The notes beneath the pieces are model-generated. The model did not search any database. It was given only the letters and a program-made list of their open reading frames with translations, and was not told where the DNA came from. 64,000 nucleotides of DNA, from NCBI RefSeq assembly GCF_003073045.1, contig NC_037600.1, positions 15,020,352 through 15,084,351 on the forward strand. Direction: 5' to 3'. The translations under genes were made by a program, and so were the position numbers. Positions 1 through 12,624 of the stretch are shown one piece after another (the stretch's first letter is position 1; each line of letters starts with the position of its first letter). The DNA comes from Pomacea canaliculata. Lineage: Eukaryota; Mollusca; Gastropoda; Architaenioglossa; Ampullariidae.

Positions 1-1023
1 ATGATCTGAAAGTGTATCTCGGAGGATCTACACCCGATTTATTGTGATATAGGGAAAACAAAATAGTACACGTGTATATATATATATACCTGGATAAGGA
101 GTATCTTTTCCAGTTACATGCTGTATTTTGCACCTGCATGTGTTTTTTTTTTCTTCATCTATCTCACCCTCACACACACACACATTACAGTTCTATATTT
201 TTGTGCTTGCTGTTGAAGTCATCTCAATATATAGCTTACTAGATTTTTATAACACCTACTTCAGACTCTACTAACTACTGAATGCATCTGAAAATAAAGT
301 CCATCTGAAAACTTATTTTGCAGTAATATGAAATTCATAATGCTGTGATCTAAAATGTCACCTCACTGCATACCATTTAACACAAATTGTATCACAAAAC
401 TTAATATTTTTATTTATCAGATATGCTTGATCATTTGTTTTATACAGATATTTTCAAATTTATAATTCCAATTAATAATAAATTAATATAATTTTTCTTA
501 CAACTTTGACAATTACTTATTCTAAGACAACTGAATATAAAATGTCATTTCTCAGCTCTAATCTTTGAGCCAAACTTATCACTGTTAACAGAAACTCTTA
601 CATCTTATATTATCAGTATACAAAAATCGTAACTTCTTGTTTTAGTCTCAATTTTGATTACAACAATTAGTAATAACAATAAAAAATAGTACCCTGTTTA
701 CTTCGTTGCAATGTCGTAGGAATTTTTATTAACATCCAACAGTCCCACCTAAGGGATAATCTTGAACAAGAGGTAACAAAATGTTATGAGAAAATATTCG
801 CATAAACTCAAATTTTAATTTTTTTTTTTTAACCCCAATCCATTGGTTGATACTTAGTTCACTTCTATCAAAGCTTCAACATTGGACAGAAGGTATGCTA
901 CAGCAATACATAATCAGTTGACGTCAGCATATGGCAAATTACATGTCATGAAACTGCGGTTCATCTCTATAAACGTCATGGAACTGCAGTTCACATCTCT
1001 CACCGTTGTTTCCTTGTCGGTTG
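1..1023. other. 3' flank of the SOHLH2-like gene
   Basis: AT-rich sequence with a TA/CA-rich stretch near 70-185 and poly(T) runs. Part of it (about 725-1023) is the likely 3' UTR. I see no coding sequence here. Confidence 0.6.
725..730 (-). promoter_or_regulatory. Poly(A) signal AATAAA for the SOHLH2-like gene
   Basis: A canonical AATAAA on the minus strand lies about 295 nt downstream of the stop at 1024. It is the first canonical hexamer I noticed beyond the last coding exon. Another lies near 408-413. Confidence 0.5.
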
Positions 1024-4000
1024 TTAGTTGCCGCCCTTGGTGGCGCTGTTCAAGGAGCCGTACACGTCTTCCGCCTCCGTCAAGGACTGGAAATGCTGGT
1101 CTGGCTCCTCCACCTTGCCACGAGAGGGTGCCGGCGGCAGGCGGGAGGCGAAGGCCGAGGAGCAGCTGGTGGGAAGGCGCATCAGCGGGGTGGAGGTCAA
1201 AAAGTCGTTGCACAGTGACGTCACAACGCTGCCGCTACCTGCCGATCCGCCTCCGCAAACGCCAATGCCACCCCCGTTTCCTCCCCCTCCTCCGCCTGCG
1301 ACGGCGTATGCGGAACTTAAGTCCGCCATGCCAGAGTAGTAGTGGTAGTAGCCTGTAGGGGCCGCCGGGGATTCCCCGTATCCCACCATGCCCGAGGTGG
1401 TGCAGGGGATGGCCATCCCAGCTGTTCCCATGGACAAACCACTGCTACTGCTGGCTGTGTCCCGCTCGCCGCCCAGCGAGAATCTCGTCGGGAGAGCAGA
1501 AGTCATGGAGCCCGGTGGCGCACCATAGCCGCTTTGAGAGACAAGCCGCTCGAGGGCCAGGTGAGCCGCTGAGGCGAACAGGCGAGGGCCCGAGGTCATG
1601 CTTCCGATTTCCGCCATCGACGACGACGACGCGGGCGACGCCGTGCAGGTCATGTGCATGCTTACGGGGTTGAGGCCGTGCGACGATGTGGGCGTGGAGG
1701 TGATGGGAGAGGGCGGGGAGCCGTCTGAAACTAGGAGCGTTGCCATGTGGTGCGACGGCTGAAGGAAGCCTGCCAGCGAAAACAACTTTACTGTTTACAA
1801 AACAACTCGAACCACTTAACAAAACATCTCAAACCAGTTTACAAATCATACAACTCGAACTAGTTTACAAGCTACTCAAGCCAGTTTATGAAACATATTT
1901 CAAACCCAACTCTAGCCAGTATAAAATAAAACTCAAAGTTAGTTTCGGTAGTATACGATATTGGGCGTGGGGCGGATCGGGGATGAGTACTGAGAACCAC
2001 ACCTCTTTCTTTGCTGTCACCTGAGTAGAACACGCTGACACGACCTCCTGCCGGAGAGAGGGTCAGACCAGAGGTCGCAGACTGGTTGCGTTTGTTTGTC
2101 CTGCAGCCACGAGTCCCACTGGATCCTGACAAGAACAGACGAGAGACTTCTTTAAATGCGACACACACTCCAAAGAAAGTGGCGGTTTAGTATAACCGTG
2201 TTACTGACCGGGCATCTAGTCGCTAATGAACGAAGAGAAATAATTAGTACATTTCAAGTTCTTTGGAAGCTACGAGACCCAATCCAGCAATATTCTTTAA
2301 ATTATTAGACACCCAGGTACAACTGACTCTTTTGTATGGTGCTGAGATACGGGGTTTATGTACTGATATTAATACTGCAAAAGTCTCATTGTTTGGACTG
2401 AAACGTTTCTTAAAAACTCATAACAGCACGATACATAGTAAATATGGTTTTATCCGTTGTTTGTTAATGCATAATTATGTAAAATGTATTGTATATTGGG
2501 AAAAAATTATTAATTTACCTCAGGATCGTTTACCAAGGAAAGGTTTAACATGCTGGTAAATCTTCAGAATAACGGAAAAATAACCTGAGTTCATTGCGTT
2601 ATGCAAACACTTTACTATGATTCTGGTCTTGTTTGAGAATATCAGGGTGTGGGAAATGTTAAATGGTTTTTGAGAGAGTTTATCTAGCAATTATGCATAA
2701 ATTATGTACTAGCTCTTATTGTTGTTAAGATATTTACACTTACATCGGTATGGGTACGAGCTTAGTCGAATAAAGAAATATTGTAATATTAACAATGTGA
2801 TCAGATGAGGAACATTGCCGTCGCTAACTCAAGGACTGGCCTAAGGCAGTGCATTATTATAGTCCACAAAGCCATCGTCTAAGCAAGAACTGCTTTGAGC
2901 GTTACACGATTGAACCCGTTTTGTTATAACAATATGGAACACATGGGGTCACTCAGTCCTCAGAATCACTCAAAAGTCCTGGCAGAAGACCTCATTCTTG
3001 CTTAAACATGCACGCACGTACACGGACCTTTACCGCCACTGCCGGACGGCGAGTAGCCGGTACGGGACAAAGAGCGAGTCAGCATCCGGCCTGGAGTGGT
3101 GCACAGGAAGTTGTCCGCCTGCTGCTCGGTGCTGCTGTTTAAGATACTACACAGAGATCGTTCCATTAAACTCGTCAACCGCGGCTTGCGATTGTCAAGC
3201 TACACAACATTTGTAAGGCACATTTTTTTTAAAGCTGTACACTATGTGTCAAAACGAAAGACGTTTATATTTTTCAAACACCTTTAGCGAGGTAACAGAC
3301 AACGGTTTGTGAAAGTTAACAGACAATGATACGAAGTCGACTTCCAATGTTAAGTTAGCTGAAAAATCCTATTACGTGTAGTATATTTCCAATATATTTG
3401 TGCTTCCGACATCCGTATAATTAATTTAAGTAAATAAAAAAAGTAGAAAAGATTTAAAAACTCAAATTAGCCCTTGCAGACGTCGAGCAATGAAAGATAA
3501 ATAAAAAAACATGGCACTCACGTGATGCTGCTTGCACTCAAGCTTTTGGAGGGGGAGGTGGTCCCGCGCTTGGAGCCCCGCCCTCTGCCCCCTCTCCCTC
3601 CAGCACCCCGTCCTCCAGACCCCGAGGCTCGTCTCGACCCGCAAGTGGCAGCAGCGTTGCCTTTGGTCATCATGTCCAGCACCTAGGACCCAGGATCATC
3701 ATGACAAGTGCTTCTGTGGTTGTGAGCACTGAGCGGTATGTTAGTTACAGGGTGCTACATGAACATGGCCAGATGTGAGAACTGAACGTCATGTTAGTAA
3801 TTGGTCTGAAGTGAACACTGAACTGTATGCTAGTAACACCATGCTGCATGCCTACATTTTAAAAAAAATTATCAGTTAGTCATCGAGAGGGCGCTGAAAT
3901 GCCCGAGGTACTGCGACAGGAGGAAAGTTCTTCAAAACCTCGCTGTTTTGAGGTCCTAAATCGTACGTTGTCGAACATGTGACATCCTATGGTAGAATTG

Positions 4001-7000
4001 TAACTGACATCAAATAAACAATTTGCCAAACACTCGCATATTCTATATTATAAGGTTGGTTACGAAAGTTTGCTTAGGCCTCGAGATCTAGAAGCTAGGC
4101 AAGGATACAAAGCAACGGAATTCAGATAGTGACACCTAAAATGCAGAAATTCCAAGTCGCAAAACACAGTCGTTCTTGATCATTCTCTCACGCACACGCG
4201 CGTTTCCCAAGCACATGAGAAACAACATGCTCGAGATCTGATTCCACGACAACTCATTCTCACTATACTGTATTAGTGACAAGGGTTTGGCCTTTGCCTT
4301 TGAACGACCGATCAGAAAGACTAAGCACGGAAAAGGAAAGGCAAGGGCATTGGCAACAGCATTTAATTTTCGATATAAAAAGTAACGCCAAAACCACAAG
4401 AAAGCGAGTTCAGGGATTGGTTGAACAGCGTTTAGCCTTCAGCTTCAACATCAAGGTTGCGGTCACTGTTTATGTCCACGCCTGGATATTATATTATTCT
4501 GGACTTACTGATGCTAAATCTGAAACACCGTGGCGACAGGAGGTAGTCGATTTGGCTGTTAACCAGACCATCTGATTATTGTCCTCGATTTGTTGTGTCT
4601 GGTTTACTCCATTAGCCTTTATCTTTCCCAAATTTTCCCACAAAGCAGTGCGACAATTTTTCCTTGGTTGGGATGAGGTAATAAGGACTGAAGGAGTCGA
4701 TTGGCCGTTGGCCTGCGCAAAACCGAAAAGGTGGCTAGATCTGTCAGCTTCTGCGTTTAGCCAGCTTCCTCCCCCTTCCACCACCACCTTTGACCGGTAC
4801 ATATGAGGAAGCTTGACCATCAGCCAATTTTAATCAACGGATGAATGATGATGATGATAACGATGAAACCCCTCCCAAACAACACCATCCACAACAAAAT
4901 TAAAAAGACAAGAACAAAGAGAGACGACAATCTCCAGTATCTTACATGAGAGTGGAACTCGTGGGGCAGTTTGGAGTTGACGATCTTGAGGTAGTCGACG
5001 GTCATCTCCAAAATAGAGGCCATGTCCGTCTTGCGGCCGCGGACGTACGGCAGGAGGACCCTCAGCTGATCGCAGCTGTCCTTGATCCGTTCCCTGTGGA
5101 CTTGAGACGAACTGTTTGAACCACGTTTTAAAGTCTGTCTCCACAGGTCAGGAGTGGCTGTTCAGAAAGCTTTTCAAGACGACTGTGCGTTGCGTTATAA
5201 GCACACAAGCATTTAAAGGCCTACCCGTCAGACAGGGAGTTAAGCCCACAAGGCTGCATGTTAACAGAACACAGTGTTGTCGTCAAAAGGGGTTGTGAAA
5301 TGTCTATTTTCCTTAGAAAAGAAAATGTGGATCGTCCTAAATTCTAATTACTGACTTCACTAAAGACGACAACCAACTCAAGAGATTCTAGAATATGTTG
5401 ATGGAGCGTTGCACAATCACCCAGTAGATTACTTCTATGTGCACTGATCAATTTTCCAGTATCTAGATGTTTGATGGCTTGTATGTCGCTACAAGGATCT
5501 AACTTCTCTCTTAGAGTAAGGGAATCACAAAGACTTAAACACAGTCATTTCAAGCTAAGTTTGCACTTAGGTTTTCCTTTAAGAAGACTGCGTTGAGCTC
5601 AGCTCAGAATCAGCATTTTATAAGATATAGAGAGGAACAATGCGAAATGTTAAGGCTTACCAATGCTTTACTACGGTTATGTCTTAAGTTTCCTGATTAG
5701 CAATTCTAAACTAAATCGAACCTCAGAACAACTGAGCTCATTAATGTAAGCCTTTGATTTGATCTTGTAACAATAAATAGAAAGAAAATAAACTTGGGGA
5801 AGTGTTAAGAGAGGGGTCCGTCAGGAAGTCAAGCACTTCTCTGGTTCACCTGCGGTGCTTCTCTTTCGTGGCGTGTTCCATGCGACACCAGGAGGGTGGG
5901 GTGGATGGGCCGCTGACCTGAGCTGGCACGTTGACCCTGAAACAGATCCAACAAAACAATCGGGCCGGCCCACCACGCCTTATTTGCAAGTTATCACCCC
6001 TTTCTGCATTGGCGCTGACATCACCAAATTCTGAAATTCAACGTGTATTGAACGGACTCGCTGCGGCACATGCGCTCACTACAAACGAATCCATCACCTC
6101 GCGCCGTGCTTGATCTATTGAAGATGTGTTAATGGAGCTTCAGAATAACTTAATAAAGCCTATCCCCATTTTACAGCTGGAAAAATACACTTTACAAAAA
6201 GTCAAGTATACAAATACAGACTCCAAATAAGATTAGTACACACAGACCGAAATATATCAAGAAATATATAGAGACACAACAACGCAAGATCTCTCAGTAA
6301 AGATGAGGTAGAGAAATGTTAATTTGAATATCACACAGATATTCCCTTACTGACCATTGGGGTCACGACATTCGTCTCCTGCCAAACTCACCCGAACTTG
6401 GAGTCTTTAGTGGGTTGTGGCTGTGGCTGACTCTGCTGGGACGGAAACAGAAAAGCTGGCGGTGGTTTGAGGTCCACCATGTCTGTGTCGCCTTGGATAC
6501 CACTATCGTTCGTGACGACCGAGGCCAGAGAGGACAAGCTGCAACAACATTTTGTCTACAGCAACTCTGGACATCGCCAAACCCATCTTCCCATGTTTAG
6601 CAAAGGTGACTGGAAAGGCCACTCCTAAAGTTAGTGTTCTACGAGCAATGTGTGCTTGACTTTTGAAAACTAAAAGCATTTCGCCTCTATTTAAAAAGCA
6701 CCTAAGCATGGCGCCGTCTCCTTCCCCTAACGGCGTTCAGAACAAATGTAAGCTAAGATCAGCTAACTTTTCCCACTCCCGAATAATGGTGTTTGTCTTT
6801 CCTGTCTCTCCTAGCTTTCTGGCCGCTGTACCTGATCTCGATGCTGGTCGACTCCGTGCTTACGCTTGACTCTGGCGTGGCTGGCGCTATGGCCGTCTCC
6901 TTTAGCCCGATGTCGTGATCTGCAAACAAACGACTGTGGCTAGACACCCATGGTCAAAAAACACACGTAGCGCTTTAATTTTCACGTTGCTATAGCCAAA

Positions 7001-10000
7001 AGACTGTGATTACGGATTCTGGTGCAAGTGCCTGAGAGGCTTCCTAACCTAGGAACATAGTTATGATTATGTCTAACGTGAGCGTTGTGCAACGATATGC
7101 CAGTTACATAACAGATGAAGTGGCCGGCATATAGTACGTTATTGAGATCAGGGAGTTATGTTCACATCGAATGTTATGACTGGTGACATTTTTTTGTCCT
7201 TGCGCACACGGACTCTGGCAAAAATCCCACTGTGGTGTATAGAATGTGTGGCTTACTACAGCTGTAACATCTACAAGACAGATTCGTTTTCGTAAGATTA
7301 ATTAGTTCGCTGTTGGACACTACAACAAGCAGTTACAGAAGGTTTATAAAAGGGAGGTGTCACGACACCGCGTAGTGTCTCCCTTTCACACTCTGTCGAG
7401 CACACCAGCGGAGTCAGACAATTGAGCGTTCTTTCTCTCAAATAAACAAAATGATTTGCCTGTATGAGTCTGCCTACGCTTAATAATCAAAACAAAAATT
7501 AAAAAAAAAACCCTATGAAAAAAGTCACAAAAGCTCTGAATTTCTTCTGCTCCAGTCAAGCACACCGTCTCTGCAATGGCTCTTCCCTTCGACTAATACT
7601 ATCACAAAATCCACTATTAAAGCTCACTGATTTGGCAATAGCAGTTCGATTAACACACTCAATCTTTTACACACTAGTGAGACACCGTCTAAGACTCTAG
7701 GCAATGGCTCTCTACTCCTAAAACAAGCGTCCACCTCTCTCCGAATCCCTTTCTCTTTCCCCCTCAAGTACATGTAGATTGTTTCGGCAGTGACTTCTCA
7801 CTTCCAACTCCCAAAAACGCAATACTCTCCCCCACAATTAAGTATCCAATTTCACCTCCACTCACCCTTTGCTCTCCCTCCCCCAATCTCTCATCGCTGA
7901 CTCCTCTCTCCCTCTGCAGTCACACCTCTCTTTTTTTTCTTTTTAAAAAAAAAAAAAATCTAAAAGACAAGCATTCAGGAAACGTCCATCATTCACTTCC
8001 TTTCATCCCCGCACGTGTTCAGTACTAGTACCCTGACTAGGTCCCTGACAGGATGTCACTAATTATTACAATAGGGGGGAAAAATGCATTCAATCACTTG
8101 ACACTGCAATATTTTTTTTATAATATAGAAAAGTATGAAAAAAACCGACAAAGGAAGAAAATCCCACATACATGTATTAAGACTATTCCTATATTAAGAC
8201 AATACTAAGAATGATCCATATTTCCACTCACACATTAAAATGTCATACACAGGGGGAAAAAAAACAAGATAATGCGTACACGGTATGAGCTTGACGGACG
8301 TCCAGTCGAAATACTTTTGTCGAATTGTCGCCACTGACACAGGTTCCAGCAAAATTTCATCCACGCCGTGAAGATGAAGATCGACTGACAAAAGACAGAA
8401 GGAAAGGACGCATACACATTCGCGCGTGCACACATATAAAATATGCAGGTTCAAACGACTTTGAAACGTGCAATCATGTATCAATATATTGCGAAGGCTT
8501 TTTCCTGGCCAGCTCGCTTGTTTCATCGTGTATTAACCGAAGTCTTAGTCGGAGTGATGTCTGATGAGTTCTCAAGAATGCTTAAGTATGACGACATACA
8601 AAACGGGTTTCGTTGCAAATATTTTTCCATAAAGATGGCGCAGAAACTCTACAACAGCAACGGGCATCCACACGTAAAAATTGACGCGCGCGCACACATG
8701 CACACAAACTGGTGCACGTATCTATTTACATACTTTCTGGTTGTCCACTGGTTACGCCTAAGATGATGGTCTTTCTGTTGTATTTACTGGAATACCTGTG
8801 GAAGGAGAGTCGATTGCATGAAATTTTTCCCCTCAATGGAAATACCAAAATGGAATATTTCACAGTCCTTGCCTTCTACTATACACTCACGAACATGCGT
8901 CAACAAGAAGTGTAGCTAATAATAACATTATTATTATGAACGTATTTTACAATACCCACTTTTTCTACAGTAGGTCATGGTGCACATATGAAAGTTCTCT
9001 CTCTCTCACACACACACACTATGGCAGGAGACTATAAGTTCTTCAGGGTAGGAGCTGGGCAATCGGGGGTAGGCGCTGCTTAAACAAGGACATCATCTTT
9101 CGGGTGGCCGGGTATACGTACCTGATGGCAGTGATTACGCTGAGGTAATCCTCCGACGGGGGATTGGGCAGCTGCACCCACACCAGCTGGAACACGCGCT
9201 CGCTGCAGACGACGAGCGCCTCGCTGGGAGACGAAACTAACAGCTCGTGGTCCGACACCACCTAAAAGTAGAGAGATTAACCTGGTGACCTTGCAACTGC
9301 CGAAGATTCCCTGTCCGGATCGTAACAACTTCGAGGGGGCAGGGAGAATGTGGACAGGGATGAAAGGGGAAGGGAGGCCCTGTCAGAGATGACGAACCAT
9401 TGCGACATAAACTGACAAACCATCAAAAGCGACAAATCATCAGAAATGACAAATCAAGCTTAACAAGAAAAAAAAAACAATTAATGACGGCAAACGTCTA
9501 TAGAATCCGTATGTTTTCCCTAAACTGCTGATAAAAGTATTTCACACGCTAGCGTTAAGTATGGCACTGAAAACAAGAAAGAAGTTCCGACAAAGTGGCC
9601 GAACTCTGCCACTAGCAGCAGCTTAAGAACACGTTTGTCGCCAGTATTTGTCACCGTCAACTTTAGTTCTCTCCTTATGTGTTGCAGAATTTATTTTACA
9701 TAATGGCGAAAAAAAGGATTAATATTTTTCAAACACTTTGCGGAAGCCTTCGACGGTGAGGGATAACCTACCTGTTCGATGCTCTGCCTCAGCCCTTCAT
9801 TACAGTTCTCTGTAATGAGAAGCGAGCGGGTTTCCTTGGATACGCCGGATGTCATAATCATGGTGTCATGGAGCTCTCGGCGAGGTCTTGCATCAGTTTG
9901 TTCGGTGTTCTGTAACGAACCCCCAACCGCCAAAGAAAGAAACAAACAAATGAACAAACAGCGTACAACAGACAATCCACATACAGTTTACGAAGCGAAC

Positions 10001-12624
10001 AAGAAAAGGAGCAAACAAACAGTTGACAACTTATAAAATCTGTCTCTGTAGCCCACTTGCCTTCAAGTGTGTTCACTACCCTAAATCAGAGCCACAGCGA
10101 AGTGCAAGTTATGTACATATTTCCCATGTAACAGAACGTCCCTTGGAAGCGAGAGGTCATTCTGTATCATCAATGCCGATGTTTAGGCTGTATTGTGCTA
10201 GCCCATGACAACAAGAGCAGGAAGGGATGTGGAAAGAAGCCATTAAACACTAGCAACCGTCCTGTTGTTTTGTTGCTGTTATTTACTTGGGGTTTTATAA
10301 GCTATGACTGTCAATGGGTAAAACAAACAGGTTATGGTGAAGGCTGAGAGGAAAGACTACCGCAGCCGAGTCGCAACACTTCGCAAACACAGTAACAAAA
10401 GGCTCTGTTCTATCAGGTCAAGGGTCAGCACGTGTAAGACGTGCACCAGTTTGTGTTTTCGAGGTTGATCATGGGGTTCTGTGTCGGAGTTGCTGCCAGC
10501 ACATTCACCCTAGTATGTAGTGCGTTGTACCGAATGCAGTCGCTGATGTTGCTAGGTCTCCGCCTGAAAGGCGTGGTCGGTAATGTCGTTCTGTGCATCA
10601 TTTCGGGCGAATATTGTACTATATTCCTGAAATACATAACACGCTCTGCAAAATATTGAAAGAGCATCCTGTCGACGTCAGGTTCAAATGAACACCGTCG
10701 ACATTTGCGATTTCTTTTTGTGTCGCTTATTGTGAATACTTAGCGGGTAGGGATGGGAGGTGGTACTCGGTCAATTCAATTTTTCGAAAGTGGTATTCGT
10801 CTGGAAAAGTTTGAAAACCGCTGTTCTAGTGGATGTGACGGAAATTGTGAAGGGTTACCATCAAATAGACTCTGCGGGCCACTACCTAACAAGAAATTTA
10901 TTTATTGTTCTTATTATTCCATTTCCCATCCTTTCTGCTTCTGCAAAACAACTGCACTTCATCTTCTCATATCATGAAACAATTCGGAATTAAGAAATAA
11001 TTAAGAGAAGGGGAAATAATCCGCCTTAGTTGAAATCTTCGTTCGGTACATGCTCACATCATACAAGCTCCATCTACTCGTGCACGTGAACTTGCGAGGT
11101 AATAATCGCAGCACTAATATTTGCAACTTCACAGAAACATCACATTCCACCCCTAACCGTCTTTTACCACGGCAAAAGACCGAGCCACAAGAAACCCACT
11201 GGCCTTTAACAGTTACGAACTCCGCTAATAGTTGGCAAAGTGGGGAATTACAAAAACGAGAATACACGGAGACCAGAAGGGTCTTGCGCGTGAACATACC
11301 TGCCTGTAAGCGCCCTGCTCGATTTGAGTTGTGTGAGAGAAAATTCACGCCCAGCTCAGTTCACAAGAAAGGCGATCCGCACGTGCTGGATGCTTGACGT
11401 GAGAATTCGAGTCACGACTGGTCAAGTCACATGACAGGACACGGGTGGTCTGACAATCCTTAGGTCGTTCTTTCCAGCCTATACTCCGCTTATGTAGACT
11501 ACCTGTTATGACAGGCTGGTATGCGTGTGACAAAAGGGTGATCAACTCTAATAAAACTAATCAAGGTGAAGGTTTTCCTTTTCCCCTTAAAAGTCTTCTA
11601 TACCAGTAAAATCCGATGTTTATTCTTCAAACGCATTTTAATTAATGAGGAAATAAAAATAGTATTTGTTTGGGAAGGGGAGGGGGCAAATTTATTGTTA
11701 GGGTGACCCATGTATCGACAGATCAGGGACGCGTGTGACAGGACTTCCAACGCAGAAAAGTGTTCATACGAACGTAAATCTACGTCTGCGATGTACAGGC
11801 TGTTGTGGACGATGTATGATTGAGACGACTGCCGCTATGCATGAAGCGATATGATTCGTTATAGGTGATTGTGAGTTACGCATCACCGAAGGACCCTCTT
11901 GTTACAAGTAACGTTCACCTGACACATTTTAACAGCTACGAGTGACTTAAAAACAAGCAGAAATTGCTGCTACACTACTATAGGTGATAAATATAATCAC
12001 GCATCGCTGGAGAGGCGAGAAGGATTTAAGTGTGCGTATGTGTGTAACAGCATTTATAGCTTATTACTACAAGGAAAATGTCTATCTCTGTTGTGGACAA
12101 AGCAGACAATGAAGATGTATTTATGTGAGAGATGTACTGAGCAGTGGCTAGCTGGCAAGAGTGAAAGAATTGAGAGATACAGCCAAACCTATGACTGATA
12201 ATGATAATGATTGAAAACAAAATCCGTTAAAGATCAGTCTTACCCACTTGTACGAATTTCCAAATGTTTGTGACGCACACGAAGCATGCTGGTAGAGTTT
12301 ATCCCCAAACACTGCCTCCCCGGCGCACATGGCAGATGAACTGTCCATGAAATCAGCCTGTGCCCCTGCCAATATCGGTGACAGTATGATGTCCTTTTGG
12401 CTCTCCGGATCTAAACACGGTACTGCTGACTTCACAGATTCCAAAAAAGTAGTCGGTGTGGATGACAAACAACCACAACCTGCAGCCGACGTTGGTGGGG
12501 TTATAGCTGCCTGAGACTCACTGTCTTTGCTCATTTTAGAGGAACTTACATGAAATTTTTCTTCGGCGTTGTCGAGATAACATCTTTTCTTTCCAGACAC
12601 GTTGAAGTCCGATTCAGCGGCCAT
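1024..12624 (-). CDS. SOHLH2: SOHLH2-like bHLH transcription factor with N-terminal receiver-like domain
   Basis: Coding exons in transcript order: 12624-12244, 9909-9772, 9261-9122, 8795-8734, 8384-8280, 6919-6832, 6538-6392, 5936-5850, 5093-4946, 3682-3522, 3131-3034, 2125-2021, 1769-1024. They total 2406 nt (801 aa plus stop) and all phases agree. The start chosen is the ATG in AAAATGG at 12624. Residues about 155-265 match the SOHLH2 N-terminal region and read like a CheY receiver fold (RSLLITEN, FQLVWVQLP, TIILGVTS, GVDEILLEPVS). The bHLH is about 377-427 (KEKHRRERIKDSC, then LRVLLPYVRGRKTDMASILE), the diagnostic SOHLH1/2 form. An Arg/Gly-rich stretch follows at about 446-472. The tail is rich in Ser, Gly and Pro. 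Family knowledge: SOHLH proteins are nuclear E-box regulators of germ-cell differentiation. The protein is nearly twice the length of vertebrate SOHLH2. The least certain junction is the donor at 8280. Confidence 0.86.
1790..1945. repeat. Degenerate tandem repeat, about 27-30 bp period
   Basis: The last intron of the SOHLH2-like gene contains four to five loosely related copies built around AACTCGAACYAGTTTACAAA. Copies are diverged by substitutions and small indels. The block ends shortly before the donor-side exon at 2021. Confidence 0.5.
2263..2760 (+). mobile_element. LINE fragment, I/Nimb-like reverse transcriptase C-terminal part
   Basis: A readable frame at 2263-2559 contains LLDTQVQLTLLYGAEIRG, then LFGLKRFLKTHN, then YVKCIVYWEKIINLPQDRLP. 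These match the conserved region after the reverse transcriptase core in I-clade/Nimb-type LINEs of aquatic animals. Similarity continues past the stop at 2557-2559 to about 2740, where VWEYQGVGNVKWFL recalls the usual 'WxNQGVGN' segment of such elements. It is truncated at its 5' end and carries stops. It lies in the intron between exons 3131-3034 and 2125-2021, antisense to the host gene. Confidence 0.65.
7080..7495 (+). mobile_element. Possible solo LTR-like segment (fossil)
   Basis: A TATA-like TTTATAAAAGGG at about 7345 is followed by a GTGTCACGACAC palindrome, a GC-richer stretch, an AATAAA at 7440-7445 and a GT-rich tail. This order (TATA, short transcribed part, poly(A) signal) is typical of an LTR. 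I could not find matched ends or a target duplication, and no second copy is in the window, so boundaries are guesses. It lies in the intron between exons 8384-8280 and 6919-6832. Confidence 0.25.
8280..9909 (-). other. Exons 2-5 of the SOHLH2-like gene: pseudo-receiver domain
   Basis: These four exons (138, 140, 62 and 105 nt) encode residues 128-276. Read together they follow the alternating strand/helix pattern of a response-regulator receiver: strand 1 RSLLITEN, strand 3 FQLVWVQLP, strand 4 TIILGVTS, strand 5 GVDEILLEPVS. In an active receiver, strand 1 is followed by acidic residues, strand 3 ends in the phosphoacceptor Asp and strand 5 is followed by Lys-Pro. Here the phosphoacceptor position reads Val/Gln and Lys-Pro reads Glu-Pro, so phosphotransfer chemistry is not expected. 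The same substitutions (LLKVP, TEPLT) are in my recollection of human SOHLH2, which supports orthology. The fold is inferred from pattern, not from a structure prediction. Confidence 0.6.
9385..9460. repeat. Short degenerate tandem repeat, about 17-18 bp
   Basis: Three to four imperfect copies of AAATGACAAATCATCAG. They lie in the intron between the exons at 9772 and 9261 of the SOHLH2-like gene. No function is apparent. Confidence 0.5.
10809..10823 (-). mobile_element. Possible hAT transposon terminus
   Basis: The minus strand reads CAGCGGTTTTCAAAC, a common form of hAT terminal inverted repeat. I do not see a matching opposite end or an 8-bp target duplication nearby, so this is at most an old one-sided remnant in intron 1 of the SOHLH2-like gene. 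Confidence 0.3.

Noticed and set aside
882-1572. Plus-strand frames opposite the last SOHLH2-like exon
   Set aside because: They are antisense shadows of a GC-rich coding exon whose minus-strand frame is in phase with twelve upstream exons.
10441-10667. Short frames on both strands in SOHLH2-like intron 1
   Set aside because: No homology I can recognise and no exon signals in phase with the flanking exons.
12148-12243. Extension of the first SOHLH2-like exon past 12244
   Set aside because: The donor TGG|GTAAGA joins in phase to the exon at 9909; read-through adds unrelated hydrophobic residues.
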